Below, piece after piece: positions 1 through 8,950 of a DNA stretch of 64,000 bases. How positions within the stretch are numbered: the stretch's first letter is position 1; each line of letters starts with the position of its first letter. A program made the translations under genes and the position numbers. The notes under the pieces are model-generated. The model did not search any database, was not told the DNA's origin, and was given only the letters and a program-made list of their open reading frames with translations. The DNA is from Pseudomonas sp. DNDY-54. GTDB lineage: Bacteria; Pseudomonadota; Gammaproteobacteria; Pseudomonadales; Pseudomonadaceae. Where the stretch lies: the NCBI RefSeq assembly GCF_019880365.1, contig NZ_CP082271.1, forward strand, positions 3,968,001 to 4,032,000, written 5' to 3'.

Positions 1-17
1 CCCTTCGGGTTGCGCGG

Positions 18-98
18 CAAATGACGCCAGGCGGCGTTGCGGGACTTGGCAAGGGAACAACCATTACCTGCGTCCCGCGCCTTGCCTGGCGTCATTTG
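18..98. repeat. Long inverted repeat ahead of yggT
   Basis: A perfect 15-bp inverted repeat (caaatgacgccaggc at 18-32, gcctggcgtcatttg at 84-98) encloses a second, imperfect pair of GCGGGAC and GGCAAGG blocks. It could fold into a hairpin of roughly 80 bases between the gene left of the window (proC in related genomes) and yggT. There is no T-run after it, so it is not a canonical terminator. It looks like a dispersed palindromic element, but only one copy was seen here. Confidence 0.6.
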
Positions 99-149
99 AC
101 GCAGCAACGCGGCTCGCGACGAAACATCAATAGACCCTAAGGAGCCTTC

Positions 150-740
150 ATGTCGCAACTCTCGCAAGCCCTGATCCTGATCATCCAGACGCTCGGCAGC
201 CTCTATCTGCTGATCGTTCTGTTGCGCTTTATCCTGCAGTTGGTCCGGGCCGATTTCTACAACCCGCTGAGCCAATTCATCGTACGCGCCACGCATCCCT
301 TATTGCGGCCACTGCGGCGAGTGATACCAAGCATCGGCGGGCTGGACTTGTCATCGCTGGTCTTGGCGATCATCGTTCAGATATTGCTGATGGCGGCTAT
401 TCTGATGATCGCCTACGGCACGATCGGCAACCCGCTGCAGCTGTTGGTCTGGGCGATGATCGGCGTGACCGGGCTGTTCCTGAATATCTTTTTCTATGCG
501 CTGATCATCAGTGTGATCCTCTCGTGGGTCGCACCCGGCAGTCACAACCCCGGCGCTCAGCTGGTCAGTCAGATCTGCGAGCCGGCGCTTGCGCCCTTTC
601 GCCGCCTGCTGCCCAACCTGGGGGGGCTGGATATCTCGCCGATATTCGCGTTCCTTGCCATCAAGCTGCTGGATATGTTGGTGATCAACAATTTGGCGAT
701 GATGACGCACATGCCCAACATTCTCCGCTCGCTGATCTGA
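150..740 (+). CDS. YggT family integral membrane protein
   Basis: A 196-residue protein of the YGGT family, an inner membrane family of poorly defined function linked in some bacteria to osmotic tolerance or membrane protein insertion. Two internal repeats are visible, each with a helix, a segment of the form NPxxQ, a proline-rich PLRPLRR or APFRRLLP stretch and a GGLD motif (about residues 15-75 and 110-170). About four membrane segments are expected. The start has a good AAGGAG ribosome site at 138-143. The gene normally follows proC in Pseudomonas, which fits the position at the window edge. Confidence 0.9.
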   Translation: MSQLSQALILIIQTLGSLYLLIVLLRFILQLVRADFYNPLSQFIVRATHPLLRPLRRVIPSIGGLDLSSLVLAIIVQILLMAAILMIAYGTIGNPLQLLVWAMIGVTGLFLNIFFYALIISVILSWVAPGSHNPGAQLVSQICEPALAPFRRLLPNLGGLDISPIFAFLAIKLLDMLVINNLAMMTHMPNILRSLI

Positions 741-861
741 CCGCTTGTGACCGCCCACTCGCCTGATACGGCCTTTGGGCGGCAGTTCACAATCGCTCGA
801 TTGACCCGCACCGGGCGACGGGGATAATCGCCCGATTCGCCTTTCAGGAAGCACGACGATC

Positions 862-2823
862 ATGGAACGACTCGACCGGCAGGTGGATGCCTACGTCACC
901 TGGAAGCGCGACCTGGTTCGCGAGATCACGCGTTATCGCAGCTGGCTGGCCCACAACCGTCTCAACTCGGACGCGGTCGAGGCGAGACTGGATCGCGCGT
1001 TGAAGTTGCTGCGCACCGATCACATCACCTTGGCGTTCGTCGGTGAGTTTTCACGTGGCAAGACGGAACTGATCAACAGCCTGTTTTTTTCAGACTATGG
1101 GCAACGCATCCTGCCCTCGCGAGCCGGCCGCACCACCATGTGCCCGACTGAACTCTTCTTTGATCCGCGCGCTGAGCGTTCCTATATCCGTCTGCTGCCT
1201 ATCGAGTCACGCCTGGAAGAGACAAGCATCGCCCAGCTCAAGCGCACCCCGCATGTCTGGACGAATATCGCTCTGGACGCGACCAACCCGGACGCCATGG
1301 TCGAGGCGTTCACCCAGGTTGCGTCCACCAAGTCGGTAGCGCTGGAGCATGCTATTCAGCTTGGCTTCCACCCCGGCGCCCTGGAACGGTCCGAAACAGA
1401 CGGTGAGGTCATGGTGCCGGCCTGGCGTCATGCCATGGTGAATTTTGACCACCCTCTTTTGCGCCAAGGCTTACGGATTCTCGACACGCCAGGCCTCAAT
1501 GCCCTAGGCAGTGAGCCGGAACTGACCTTGTCGATGCTGCCCAGTGCCCAAGCAGTGATTTTCCTGTTGTCGGCCGATGCCGGCGTGACTGCCAGCGACA
1601 TGGGTATCTGGCAGCAGCATATCCGTCAGCTGGACGACGGCAACCGTAACCGCTTATTCGCCGTATTGAACAAAATCGATGTTCTCTGGGACGACGTCTC
1701 TGGCGAGGCTTTCGTCAATGAAGCCATTCAACGGATGCAGGCCGGCACGGCACAGCAACTGGGCATTGCGGTAGATGACGTGTTGCCGCTTTCCGCCAAA
1801 CAGGCTCTGCTGGCCAAGATCCGCGGCGACCAGTCGCTGCTGGAGCGCAGCCGGTTGTTGGCGTTGGAGCATCTGCTTTGCGAACGTATCCTTGCCCAGA
1901 AGGAGCGCCTTCTCGAAGAACAAGTGGTGCGTCAAGTGCTCGCGCTGCTACAGAACAGCCAGCACATACTCACCCAGCGCCTGGTGAAAGTACGCGAACA
2001 GAGCGAGCTGCTCGATAGCCATCGTCAGGACAGTGGACAGTTGCTATTAGAGCTGACGGCTCGTACCCGCCACGATCACAACCAGCACCACAAACGCCTT
2101 TTGCAGCTGAAAACCAACCAACGCTTACTGCAACGCCAAGGCGAACTGTTACGCAACATGATCCGCCCCGAACGCCTGGAAGAACATCTGGCACGCCTGC
2201 GGCGGAGCCTGACGGGCAGTTTGACTACGCTCGGCATCAACCTCAGCATTCTGCACTTCTTCCGCTCGGTCGAGCAGGACCTTGGCGCACTGGAACACGA
2301 AGCGGCCTTGGCGAACAAGATGGTCTCGGCGATCTACCGCCGCCACAACGAGGCTAACCCTCTGCATGGCGTCGATGCCCCGCTGTATCTCATCGCACCC
2401 TACCAGCGTGAGCTCAAAGGCCTGCAGAACGAGGCGGACCAGTTCCGCCTGCAACTCAAGACATTGCTCACCGAGCAGCGCACCCTGACCCGCCGCTTCT
2501 TCGCCACCCTGGTGCAGGAAGTTATCGGACTGCATCAGCGCTTGCGCCAGGAAGCCGAACAGTGGGCCAGCGAAGCGCTGATGCCACTGATGCAGCACTC
2601 ACTCGAGCACAAGCAGCAGCTCGAAGCACATATGCTTCAGCTCAAGAGCCTGGCGCAGGACAGCCAGCAGAGCAGCCAACGAGGCCGACTACTGGCACGC
2701 TACAGCGTCGAGCTGGAACACCAGCTGACCCAGGCAGGGGAAATGCTGCGGCTGCTACGTCGCCCCGCGCCGATTCGTCGTCAAGGCAAGGTGGTCAGCT
2801 TGACGGGCGCCGTGGTCGGCTGA
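862..2823 (+). CDS. Dynamin-like GTPase (dynamin family protein)
   Basis: A 653-residue protein with an N-terminal GTPase domain of dynamin type. G1 is GEFSRGKTEL with the P-loop lysine near residue 67, G3 is DTPGLN near 208, and G4 is NKID near 270. After about residue 330 the protein is helical and coiled-coil rich, with many Gln, Leu and Arg, as in the stalk of bacterial dynamin-like proteins. No clear transmembrane hairpin was seen, so it probably binds membranes peripherally. It stands alone, 120 bases after yggT and 80 before metX, and lacks the tandem partner seen in many dynamin pairs. The substrate membrane and physiological role are unknown. Confidence 0.85.
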   Translation: MERLDRQVDAYVTWKRDLVREITRYRSWLAHNRLNSDAVEARLDRALKLLRTDHITLAFVGEFSRGKTELINSLFFSDYGQRILPSRAGRTTMCPTELFFDPRAERSYIRLLPIESRLEETSIAQLKRTPHVWTNIALDATNPDAMVEAFTQVASTKSVALEHAIQLGFHPGALERSETDGEVMVPAWRHAMVNFDHPLLRQGLRILDTPGLNALGSEPELTLSMLPSAQAVIFLLSADAGVTASDMGIWQQHIRQLDDGNRNRLFAVLNKIDVLWDDVSGEAFVNEAIQRMQAGTAQQLGIAVDDVLPLSAKQALLAKIRGDQSLLERSRLLALEHLLCERILAQKERLLEEQVVRQVLALLQNSQHILTQRLVKVREQSELLDSHRQDSGQLLLELTARTRHDHNQHHKRLLQLKTNQRLLQRQGELLRNMIRPERLEEHLARLRRSLTGSLTTLGINLSILHFFRSVEQDLGALEHEAALANKMVSAIYRRHNEANPLHGVDAPLYLIAPYQRELKGLQNEADQFRLQLKTLLTEQRTLTRRFFATLVQEVIGLHQRLRQEAEQWASEALMPLMQHSLEHKQQLEAHMLQLKSLAQDSQQSSQRGRLLARYSVELEHQLTQAGEMLRLLRRPAPIRRQGKVVSLTGAVVG

Positions 2824-2904
2824 TGGAGGCGTTGCGATTGAGGATGAATTGAGGCGCGCTAACCTTTAGACTTTGCCGCCTTCTTCCAGCACGAGCCAGG
2901 GTCG

Positions 2905-4044
2905 ATGCCCACAGCTATTCCAGCCGATTCCGTTGGTCTGGTGAGTCCGAAGGTCGAGCATTTTGCCGAGCCGCTGGCACTTGCCTGCGGCCGCACCCTT
3001 GACGCCTACCAGCTGATCTATGAGACCTACGGTGAACTGAACGCCGCGCGTAGCAATGCTGTGCTGATTTGCCATGCCCTGTCGGGCCACCACCATGCCG
3101 CGGGTTTTCATGGGATGGACGAACGCAAGCCGGGCTGGTGGGACAGTTGCATCGGACCGGGCAAGGCCATCGATACCAATCGTTTTTTCGTAGTCAGCCT
3201 GAACAACCTCGGTGGCTGCAACGGCTCGACCGGCCCCAGCAGCGTCAACCCGCTGACAGGCAAGCCTTACGGGGCAGATTTTCCAGTAGTGACGGTGGAG
3301 GATTGGGTCAACAGCCAGGCGCGTCTAGCCGATGTGCTGGGAATTGAACAATGGGCTGCAGTGGTCGGCGGCAGCCTTGGCGGCATGCAGGCCCTGCAAT
3401 GGACCATGAGCTATCCCGAGCGCGTCCGCCACTGCGTGGCGATTGCCTCGGCGCCCAAGCTATCGGCACAGAACATTGCCTTCAACGAGGTAGCACGCCA
3501 AGCAATCCTGTCCGATCCTGAATTCCACGGTGGCCATTTCCAGGAACAGAACGTCATCCCCAAGCGCGGCCTCATGCTGGCGCGCATGGTCGGGCACATA
3601 ACCTATCTGTCTGATGACGCCATGGGCACCAAGTTTGGCCGTGGCCTGAAGAGCGAGAAACTCAACTATGACTTCAACAGCGTCGAGTTTCAGGTGGAAA
3701 GTTACCTTCGCTACCAGGGCGAGGAGTTTTCCAGCCGCTTCGATGCCAATACCTATTTGCTGATGACCAAAGCACTGGATTACTTCGATCCGGCCGCGGT
3801 CCATGGCGACGATCTGGCCAAGGCACTGTCGACCGCCAAGGCTGATTTCTGCGTAATCTCCTTCACGACCGACTGGCGCTTCTCACCTGAGCGCTCGCAT
3901 GAAATCGTCGATGCACTGATGGCGGCACGCAAGAATGTCTGCTACCTGGAGATCGACGCGCCGCAGGGTCACGATGCCTTCCTGATACCCATCCCCCGTT
4001 ATTTGCAGGCGTTTCGCGGCTACATGAACCGCATCGCCCTATAA
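2905..4044 (+). CDS. metX: Homoserine O-acyltransferase MetX
   Basis: A 379-residue alpha/beta hydrolase-fold acyltransferase that activates homoserine for methionine synthesis. The nucleophile elbow GGSLGGMQ places the catalytic serine at residue 157, and the late GHDAF motif supplies the histidine. Upstream GHHHAAG and NNLGGCNGSTGP segments are typical of MetX. Pseudomonas MetX enzymes are reported to use succinyl-CoA rather than acetyl-CoA; the sequence alone does not settle that here. It is followed after nine bases by metW, the conserved partner, so the pair is almost certainly one transcription unit. Confidence 0.95.
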   Translation: MPTAIPADSVGLVSPKVEHFAEPLALACGRTLDAYQLIYETYGELNAARSNAVLICHALSGHHHAAGFHGMDERKPGWWDSCIGPGKAIDTNRFFVVSLNNLGGCNGSTGPSSVNPLTGKPYGADFPVVTVEDWVNSQARLADVLGIEQWAAVVGGSLGGMQALQWTMSYPERVRHCVAIASAPKLSAQNIAFNEVARQAILSDPEFHGGHFQEQNVIPKRGLMLARMVGHITYLSDDAMGTKFGRGLKSEKLNYDFNSVEFQVESYLRYQGEEFSSRFDANTYLLMTKALDYFDPAAVHGDDLAKALSTAKADFCVISFTTDWRFSPERSHEIVDALMAARKNVCYLEIDAPQGHDAFLIPIPRYLQAFRGYMNRIAL

Positions 4045-4053
4045 GGAACTCAC

Positions 4054-4653
4054 ATGCGCGCCGACCTGGACATTATCCAAGACTGGATCCCGGCGGGCAG
4101 CCGAGTGCTCGACCTCGGTTGCGGCAACGGCGAGCTGCTGGCCTGGCTGCAAGACAACAAGCAGGTCAGCGGTTACGGCTTGGAGATCGACCCGGACAAC
4201 ATCGCCGCCTGCATCGAGAAAGGTGTCAATGTCATTGAACAGGACCTCGACAAGGGGCTGGGCAACTTCGCCAGCGACAGCTTCGACATGGTCGTCATGA
4301 CCCAGGCGTTGCAGGCGGTCCATTACCCCGACAAGCTGCTCAAAGAAATGCTGCGAGTCGGCCGCGAGTGCATCATCACCTTTCCTAACTTCGGCCACTG
4401 GCGCTGCCGCTGGTACCTGGCCAGCAAGGGCCGCATGCCGGTCTCGGAGTTCCTGCCGTACACGTGGTACAACACGCCGAACATCCATTTCTGCACCTTC
4501 GAAGATTTCGAAAGGCTAAGCCACGAGCTGGGCGCACGGGTGCTTGAACGCCTGGCCGTGGATCGCCATCACAAACACGGGATGGCGAGCCGCCTGTGGC
4601 CCAACCTGATCGGGGAAATCGGCATCTATCGCGTCACCGGCTCAGCCCGTTAA
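4054..4653 (+). CDS. metW: Methionine biosynthesis protein MetW
   Basis: A 199-residue class I SAM-methyltransferase-like protein. Motif I, VLDLGCGNGELLAWL, lies near residues 17-31 and motif II ends in the acidic LEID near 47-50. MetW proteins accompany MetX in Pseudomonas and many proteobacteria and are needed for efficient methionine synthesis; direct binding to MetX has been reported for the family. A GGAACT ribosome site precedes the ATG. The following gene begins 23 bases after the stop, which suggests the operon continues. Confidence 0.95.
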   Translation: MRADLDIIQDWIPAGSRVLDLGCGNGELLAWLQDNKQVSGYGLEIDPDNIAACIEKGVNVIEQDLDKGLGNFASDSFDMVVMTQALQAVHYPDKLLKEMLRVGRECIITFPNFGHWRCRWYLASKGRMPVSEFLPYTWYNTPNIHFCTFEDFERLSHELGARVLERLAVDRHHKHGMASRLWPNLIGEIGIYRVTGSAR

Positions 4654-4676
4654 CCGTTCATCGCTGGAGGAAAACC

Positions 4677-5099
4677 ATGAGATCTAGCCTGATATGCCTG
4701 CTTGCCCTAGTGCTTTCATTGCCTGTGATGGCTGAGCGCAAACACAGCGTCGGTGAGCTCGACGTGCATTACATCGCCTTCAACTCCGGCTTTCTGCAGC
4801 CTGACATCGCCGCTGCCGCGGGCCTCGTACGCAGCAAGACCCAAGGCGTCGTCAACGTCTCGGTGCTCAAAACCGGCAAGCCGGTGGCGGCGCAGGTCAG
4901 CGGAGCGGTGAAAAACCTTCTCGGCCAGGATTACCCGCTGACCTTCAAGCAGCTTAAAGAAGGTGACGATGCGATCTACTATCTCGCTCAGTTTCCCTTC
5001 GAGTCGCGTGAAACGCTGCGTTTCAATCTGAACGTGCAACCCACCGGCACCGCACCGATCACCTTCGACTTCACGCAAGAATTCTTCCCGGACGAATGA
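4677..5099 (+). CDS. DUF4426 domain-containing exported protein
   Basis: A 140-residue protein with a signal peptide ending in the VMAERKH region. The mature part is a single DUF4426 domain: YIAFNSGFLQPDIA, then a hydrophobic strand pattern and a C-terminal DFTQEFFPDE. The function is unknown; the family is a small periplasmic beta-rich domain conserved between metW and rdgB in Pseudomonas. I chose the ATG at 4677 because GGAGG lies six bases before it and a signal peptide follows; the reading frame stays open further upstream but that part overlaps metW. Its stop overlaps the rdgB start (ATGA). Confidence 0.85.
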   Translation: MRSSLICLLALVLSLPVMAERKHSVGELDVHYIAFNSGFLQPDIAAAAGLVRSKTQGVVNVSVLKTGKPVAAQVSGAVKNLLGQDYPLTFKQLKEGDDAIYYLAQFPFESRETLRFNLNVQPTGTAPITFDFTQEFFPDE

Positions 5100-5692
5100 T
5101 GCCTATCAATGAACTGGTGCTGGCCAGCCATAACGCCGGCAAGCTCAAGGAACTTCAGGCCATGCTGGGCGACGCGGTGCGTGTGCGCTCAGTGGGCGAA
5201 TTCAGCGACGTGGAACCTGAGGAAACGGGGCTGTCATTCATCGAGAATGCGATCCTCAAGGCCCGCAACGCAGCCAGGGTTTCCGGCCTGCCGGCGCTGG
5301 CAGACGATTCGGGACTGGCAGTGGACCATCTCGGCGGCGCCCCAGGCATCTACTCGGCACGGTACGCTGACGGTCAGGGCGATGCGGCGAACAACATCAA
5401 GCTGCTGGAGGCGCTGCAAGACGTTCCCGATACCGACCGTGGCGCCCAGTTTGTCTGCGCGTTGGCGTTGGTACGGCACGCCAACGATCCGCTGCCAATC
5501 ATCTGCGAGGGGCTATGGCACGGGCGCATCCTGCACGCCCCGCAGGGCGCACATGGTTTCGGTTATGACCCGTTGTTCTGGGTCCCGGAGCGAAACTGCT
5601 CGAGTGCCGAGATGGCTCCGGCAGATAAGAATCAGCTCAGCCACCGCGCGCGCGCCATGGCCCTGCTCAAGCAGCGGCTAGGAATCACATGA
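5096..5692 (+). CDS. rdgB: XTP/dITP pyrophosphatase (non-canonical purine NTPase)
   Basis: A 198-residue Ham1/RdgB protein. It hydrolyses XTP, dITP and ITP to the monophosphates and so keeps deaminated purines out of DNA and RNA. The N-terminal SHNAGKLKELQ phosphate-binding motif, the FIENAILKARNAA segment, LADDSGLAVDHLGGAPGIYSA in the middle and the C-terminal SHRARA motif are all intact. The length matches the E. coli enzyme. Translation is coupled to the genes on both sides by ATGA overlaps. Confidence 0.96.
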   Translation: MMPINELVLASHNAGKLKELQAMLGDAVRVRSVGEFSDVEPEETGLSFIENAILKARNAARVSGLPALADDSGLAVDHLGGAPGIYSARYADGQGDAANNIKLLEALQDVPDTDRGAQFVCALALVRHANDPLPIICEGLWHGRILHAPQGAHGFGYDPLFWVPERNCSSAEMAPADKNQLSHRARAMALLKQRLGIT

Positions 5693-6882
5693 GCGAAACG
5701 GGAAGCCGCACGCTAGACATTGGCGGCGAAAGCGGCACTGCGGCGTTTCAACTGCCCCCACTGGCAGCCTACGTTCATATCCCATGGTGCGTGCGCAAAT
5801 GCCCCTATTGTGATTTCAACTCCCACGCCGCCGGTCCGACGCTGCCTGAAGACGTCTATGTGGCGGCGTTGCTCTCGGACCTGAATGGCGACCTGGATCA
5901 GGTACAAGGCCGACCACTGACCTCTATTTTCTTCGGAGGCGGTACGCCTAGTCTGTTTTCTGCGCGCGCACTCGAAGCCATTCTTGTCGGCCTGGAGCAG
6001 CGGATCGGCTTCTCTGATGCCATCGAAATTACCCTTGAAGCCAACCCCGGCACCTTCGAACAGGCCAAGTTCAGCGACTACCGGCGCCTTGGAATCAATC
6101 GCCTGTCAATTGGCGTACAGAGTTTTCAACCCGACAAGCTGAAAGCTCTGGGGCGCATCCACAACGGCGACGAAGCGATTCGCGCCGCGGATATGGCGCG
6201 CGCGGCCGGCTTCGACAATTTCAACCTGGACTTGATGCATGGGCTCCCTGACCAAAGCCTGGACGACGCATTGAGCGACCTGCGCGTTGCGATTGCTCAG
6301 CAACCGACGCACCTGTCCTGGTACCAGCTCACCGTCGAACCCAACACCGAGTTCTGGAGCAGGCCGCCTCAGTTACCCGAGGACGAGACGCTGTGGGATA
6401 TCCAGGAGGCTGGCCAGGCGCTGCTCGCCGAACACGGCTACGGCCAGTACGAAACATCGGCCTATGCCCAGCCGGGACGTCAGGCGCAGCACAACCTCAA
6501 TTACTGGACGTTCGGAGACTTCCTGGGGCTTGGCGCTGGCGCCCATGGCAAAGTCACCAGCCGGGATGGGGGCATTCGTCGAACCTGGAAAACCCGCCTG
6601 CCGAAAGACTATATGGATCCTGAAAAGCGCTTTCGCGCGGGTGAGAAACAGCTTCAGCCAGAGGAACTGCCGTTCGAATTCCTGATGAACGTGCTGCGCC
6701 TCACCGACGGCGTGCCCTCGATGCTGTTCACTCAGCGCACCGGACTTTCAACGCAGGCATTGGCTGATAGCCGCCGCGAAGCCGAAACGCGCGGCTTGCT
6801 CGAACGCGATCCAAACCGATTGGTCGCCACAGCCAAAGGCCAGCTGTTTCTCAACGACCTGCTGCAGCTTTTCCTGCCCTAA
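5689..6882 (+). CDS. hemW: Radical SAM heme chaperone HemW
   Basis: A 397-residue radical SAM protein related to coproporphyrinogen dehydrogenase HemN. The CxxxCxxC motif, CVRKCPYC, uses Cys34, Cys38 and Cys41 to hold the 4Fe-4S cluster. GGGTPS (SAM binding), the EANPGT motif and QSF follow in normal order, and the C-terminal HemN domain is present. It lacks the HemN N-terminal extension, which fits HemW, a heme-binding protein that passes heme to membrane enzymes. It overlaps rdgB by four bases, an order conserved in many gammaproteobacteria. Confidence 0.95.
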   Translation: MSETGSRTLDIGGESGTAAFQLPPLAAYVHIPWCVRKCPYCDFNSHAAGPTLPEDVYVAALLSDLNGDLDQVQGRPLTSIFFGGGTPSLFSARALEAILVGLEQRIGFSDAIEITLEANPGTFEQAKFSDYRRLGINRLSIGVQSFQPDKLKALGRIHNGDEAIRAADMARAAGFDNFNLDLMHGLPDQSLDDALSDLRVAIAQQPTHLSWYQLTVEPNTEFWSRPPQLPEDETLWDIQEAGQALLAEHGYGQYETSAYAQPGRQAQHNLNYWTFGDFLGLGAGAHGKVTSRDGGIRRTWKTRLPKDYMDPEKRFRAGEKQLQPEELPFEFLMNVLRLTDGVPSMLFTQRTGLSTQALADSRREAETRGLLERDPNRLVATAKGQLFLNDLLQLFLP

Positions 6883-6891
6883 GGACACCGC

Positions 6892-7215
6892 ATGGATCTC
6901 GTACTCGACCTCATCGCCACACTGTCGCGTTGGAGCCGTCACCATCTGTTTGATATTTCGCTGGCTATCATGGCCACCTTGTTCGTACTGTTCGGCCCCG
7001 CGCTCAACGCCTGGGTACAAAAGAACATCGGCGGGCTGAACTTCGTCTTGCGTACGCTCGCTTTCGTCGTGTTCTGCGCGCTGGTTTACGGCCTCGGCAT
7101 CATCTACCTTAGCCCGTGGTTGGCGAAGGGGCTGGCTCAGTTCAACAACTACACCCTGGCGCCCGTCTTGTTGTTGGTCCTGTTTATCATTGGCGTCGTC
7201 GCCGACCGCAACTGA
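6892..7215 (+). CDS. DUF3392 family membrane protein
   Basis: A 107-residue protein made largely of three hydrophobic helices (about residues 20-37, 53-74 and 86-104) with a short cytoplasmic or periplasmic link. It matches the DUF3392 family of small inner membrane proteins found after hemW in Pseudomonas; no function is known. An AAGGACACC ribosome site precedes the ATG. It is the last gene of the forward metX-to-hemW run; the next gene points the other way beyond a terminator hairpin. Confidence 0.85.
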   Translation: MDLVLDLIATLSRWSRHHLFDISLAIMATLFVLFGPALNAWVQKNIGGLNFVLRTLAFVVFCALVYGLGIIYLSPWLAKGLAQFNNYTLAPVLLLVLFIIGVVADRN

Positions 7216-7400
7216 GCGGCTCGTATCACTCACTCGTCGCCGCCAGAAGCCCGGTTAACCCAGCACCAGTGCATCGCCCCGGCACGGAGCTTCCCCATCG
7301 CGGCACTCTGGTCTGCCGGTCATGCGGCGAGGGCGCATGGGCCGCCCTTAAGGGTCGTATCCAGGCCAGGGCCCGCACGAATGACACCTATCTAAAAACA

Positions 7401-7427
7401 CGAAACCCGCCACAGGGGCGGGTTTCG
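7401..7427 (-). terminator. Rho-independent terminator for the DUF1329 gene, probably bidirectional
   Basis: A perfect 11-bp stem (cgaaacccgcc at 7401-7411, ggcgggtttcg at 7417-7427) with a five-base loop. Read on the minus strand the stem is followed by TGTTTTTAGA, a proper U-run after the DUF1329 gene. On the plus strand the trailing bases are only weakly T-rich. The 185 bases between the DUF3392 stop and this hairpin hold no gene that I can support. Confidence 0.85.
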
Positions 7428-7442
7428 TTGTATCCAGACCGA

Positions 7443-8780
7443 TCAGTTCCCGCCGCGGCGAAGCGCAGCCGGTGAGAAATCTCGCGGTCCCATCTGGGCA
7501 TTGAAATCGTACATCGGCTCGTTGTTGTCGAGCCCATCGACGAAGTAGTTGCCTTCTTTGAGGTGGTACAGCGTCTCCAGCGTGCTACCGAACATCGGGA
7601 CCTCGTAATAGCTGATCGGATGGCTTTCCTGCAGGCCAATCAGCTCGGCATCTTCATCGAACAAGTCGACTGCAAGTATCTGCCAGCTGTCTTCGTCAAT
7701 GTAGAACCGGCGCATGTCGTATGGATGGCTGAAGCCTTTGCGCAGCTGGGCCTCGACGATCCAAACCCGATGCTGCTCGTAGCGCAGCAGTTCGGGATTC
7801 AACGTGCGTGCGCCGATGATGGTGTCGTAGGGTATGCCCTTCTGGTGCACGGCGTAGCTGTTATAGGGCACCAGCATTTCCCGCTTGCCGATCAGCTTCC
7901 ATTCATAACGATCCGGGGCGCCGTTGAACGAGTCGACCACGTCTGCCGTGGCCAGTCCGCTGGTGTCCGGCTGTAGCGAATCATAGGCTAGCGAAGGCAG
8001 GCGGCGAACGCGACGGTCGCTCGGGGTGTACCGCCAGGCCTTACGGATCGCTAGAACCTGGTCAATCGGATCCTGCAGCAACAGCGCTGTACCGGACAAC
8101 TTCGCCGGCGCGGTTACACGGTACTTGTAATACAGCAGCGTGTTGTCCAGCGTCGCCTTGTCCATGCCCTCACGGTTGTAAACGTAATAAATGTGCCGAT
8201 CACGCTTGATCAAGTTCGCCCTGCCGTTGATGACAACGGCCTGGTTATTGATCATGTGGGTCTGCTCACCCTTGTAGTGCAGCACGTGGTTCCAGATGGC
8301 TTCCATGCCGTCCTGCGGCAGTGGGAACGGGATGCCCGCAACAGCGCCTTTGATGCCGTTACCGTTGGCAATCAGCTCAGCGGATACGGCGTTGGCGCGC
8401 GTCTCGTCATAGATACGTTGCGGAGCGGCGGCGCTGCGGCGCGTCGGAAACACGCGCATATAAAAGTCCGGATAGCGCTCGACCAATGCTCGCAGTCCCT
8501 CGGGCAGAAGGCCGGCGTATTGCGCAACATTGCTGCGGTCGACCCGGTAGAGCACGGGATCGGCCGCGTAAGGGTCGGGGTGGTGCATGCCGACGGAATA
8601 GTTGGCCGGCGGCTGAACACCGCCGGTCCATGCCGGGATGCTGCCACTGGCATTGGCGGCACGCTCGGCGCCGAGCGGAGTCAGGTCCTGCCCCAGTCGC
8701 GCGGCCTGCGCGTTGTCCACCTTGGCCTGGGCATGACTGGCGCAAACCGCCAGTAGCAGAATTCCAAATTTTCTGTACAT
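7443..8780 (-). CDS. DUF1329 domain-containing exported protein
   Basis: A 445-residue exported protein. The start at 8780 is preceded by AGGAG at good spacing and gives a signal peptide ending at SHAQA; a longer open frame upstream lacks such support. The mature protein matches DUF1329: AARLGQDLTPLGAERAAN at the start, PAWTGG, and the late segments RVWIVEAQLRKG, HPYDMRRFYIDEDSW and SYYEVP. The family has a LolB/LppX-like lipid-binding fold and usually pairs with DUF1302 outer membrane proteins, often beside RND exporters. No DUF1302 gene is nearby, so this is a solitary copy. Its cargo is unknown. Confidence 0.85.
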   Translation of the reverse strand: MYRKFGILLLAVCASHAQAKVDNAQAARLGQDLTPLGAERAANASGSIPAWTGGVQPPANYSVGMHHPDPYAADPVLYRVDRSNVAQYAGLLPEGLRALVERYPDFYMRVFPTRRSAAAPQRIYDETRANAVSAELIANGNGIKGAVAGIPFPLPQDGMEAIWNHVLHYKGEQTHMINNQAVVINGRANLIKRDRHIYYVYNREGMDKATLDNTLLYYKYRVTAPAKLSGTALLLQDPIDQVLAIRKAWRYTPSDRRVRRLPSLAYDSLQPDTSGLATADVVDSFNGAPDRYEWKLIGKREMLVPYNSYAVHQKGIPYDTIIGARTLNPELLRYEQHRVWIVEAQLRKGFSHPYDMRRFYIDEDSWQILAVDLFDEDAELIGLQESHPISYYEVPMFGSTLETLYHLKEGNYFVDGLDNNEPMYDFNAQMGPRDFSPAALRRGGN

Positions 8781-8950
8781 CTCGTTGCTCCTTGCTGCGC
8801 AAACGGCGCGCGGCAGATGACGGCCGCTACCGACAGGCAGGGCGCTAATTAGGCGTTGGGGATCGTGCCGTCCTGGCATTGCGTTCTCTCTTCAGATCTT
8901 CCTTGGGCCGCTGGTACGGCTCTAATGGGCGCAGCACACGCTCTTTCGTT

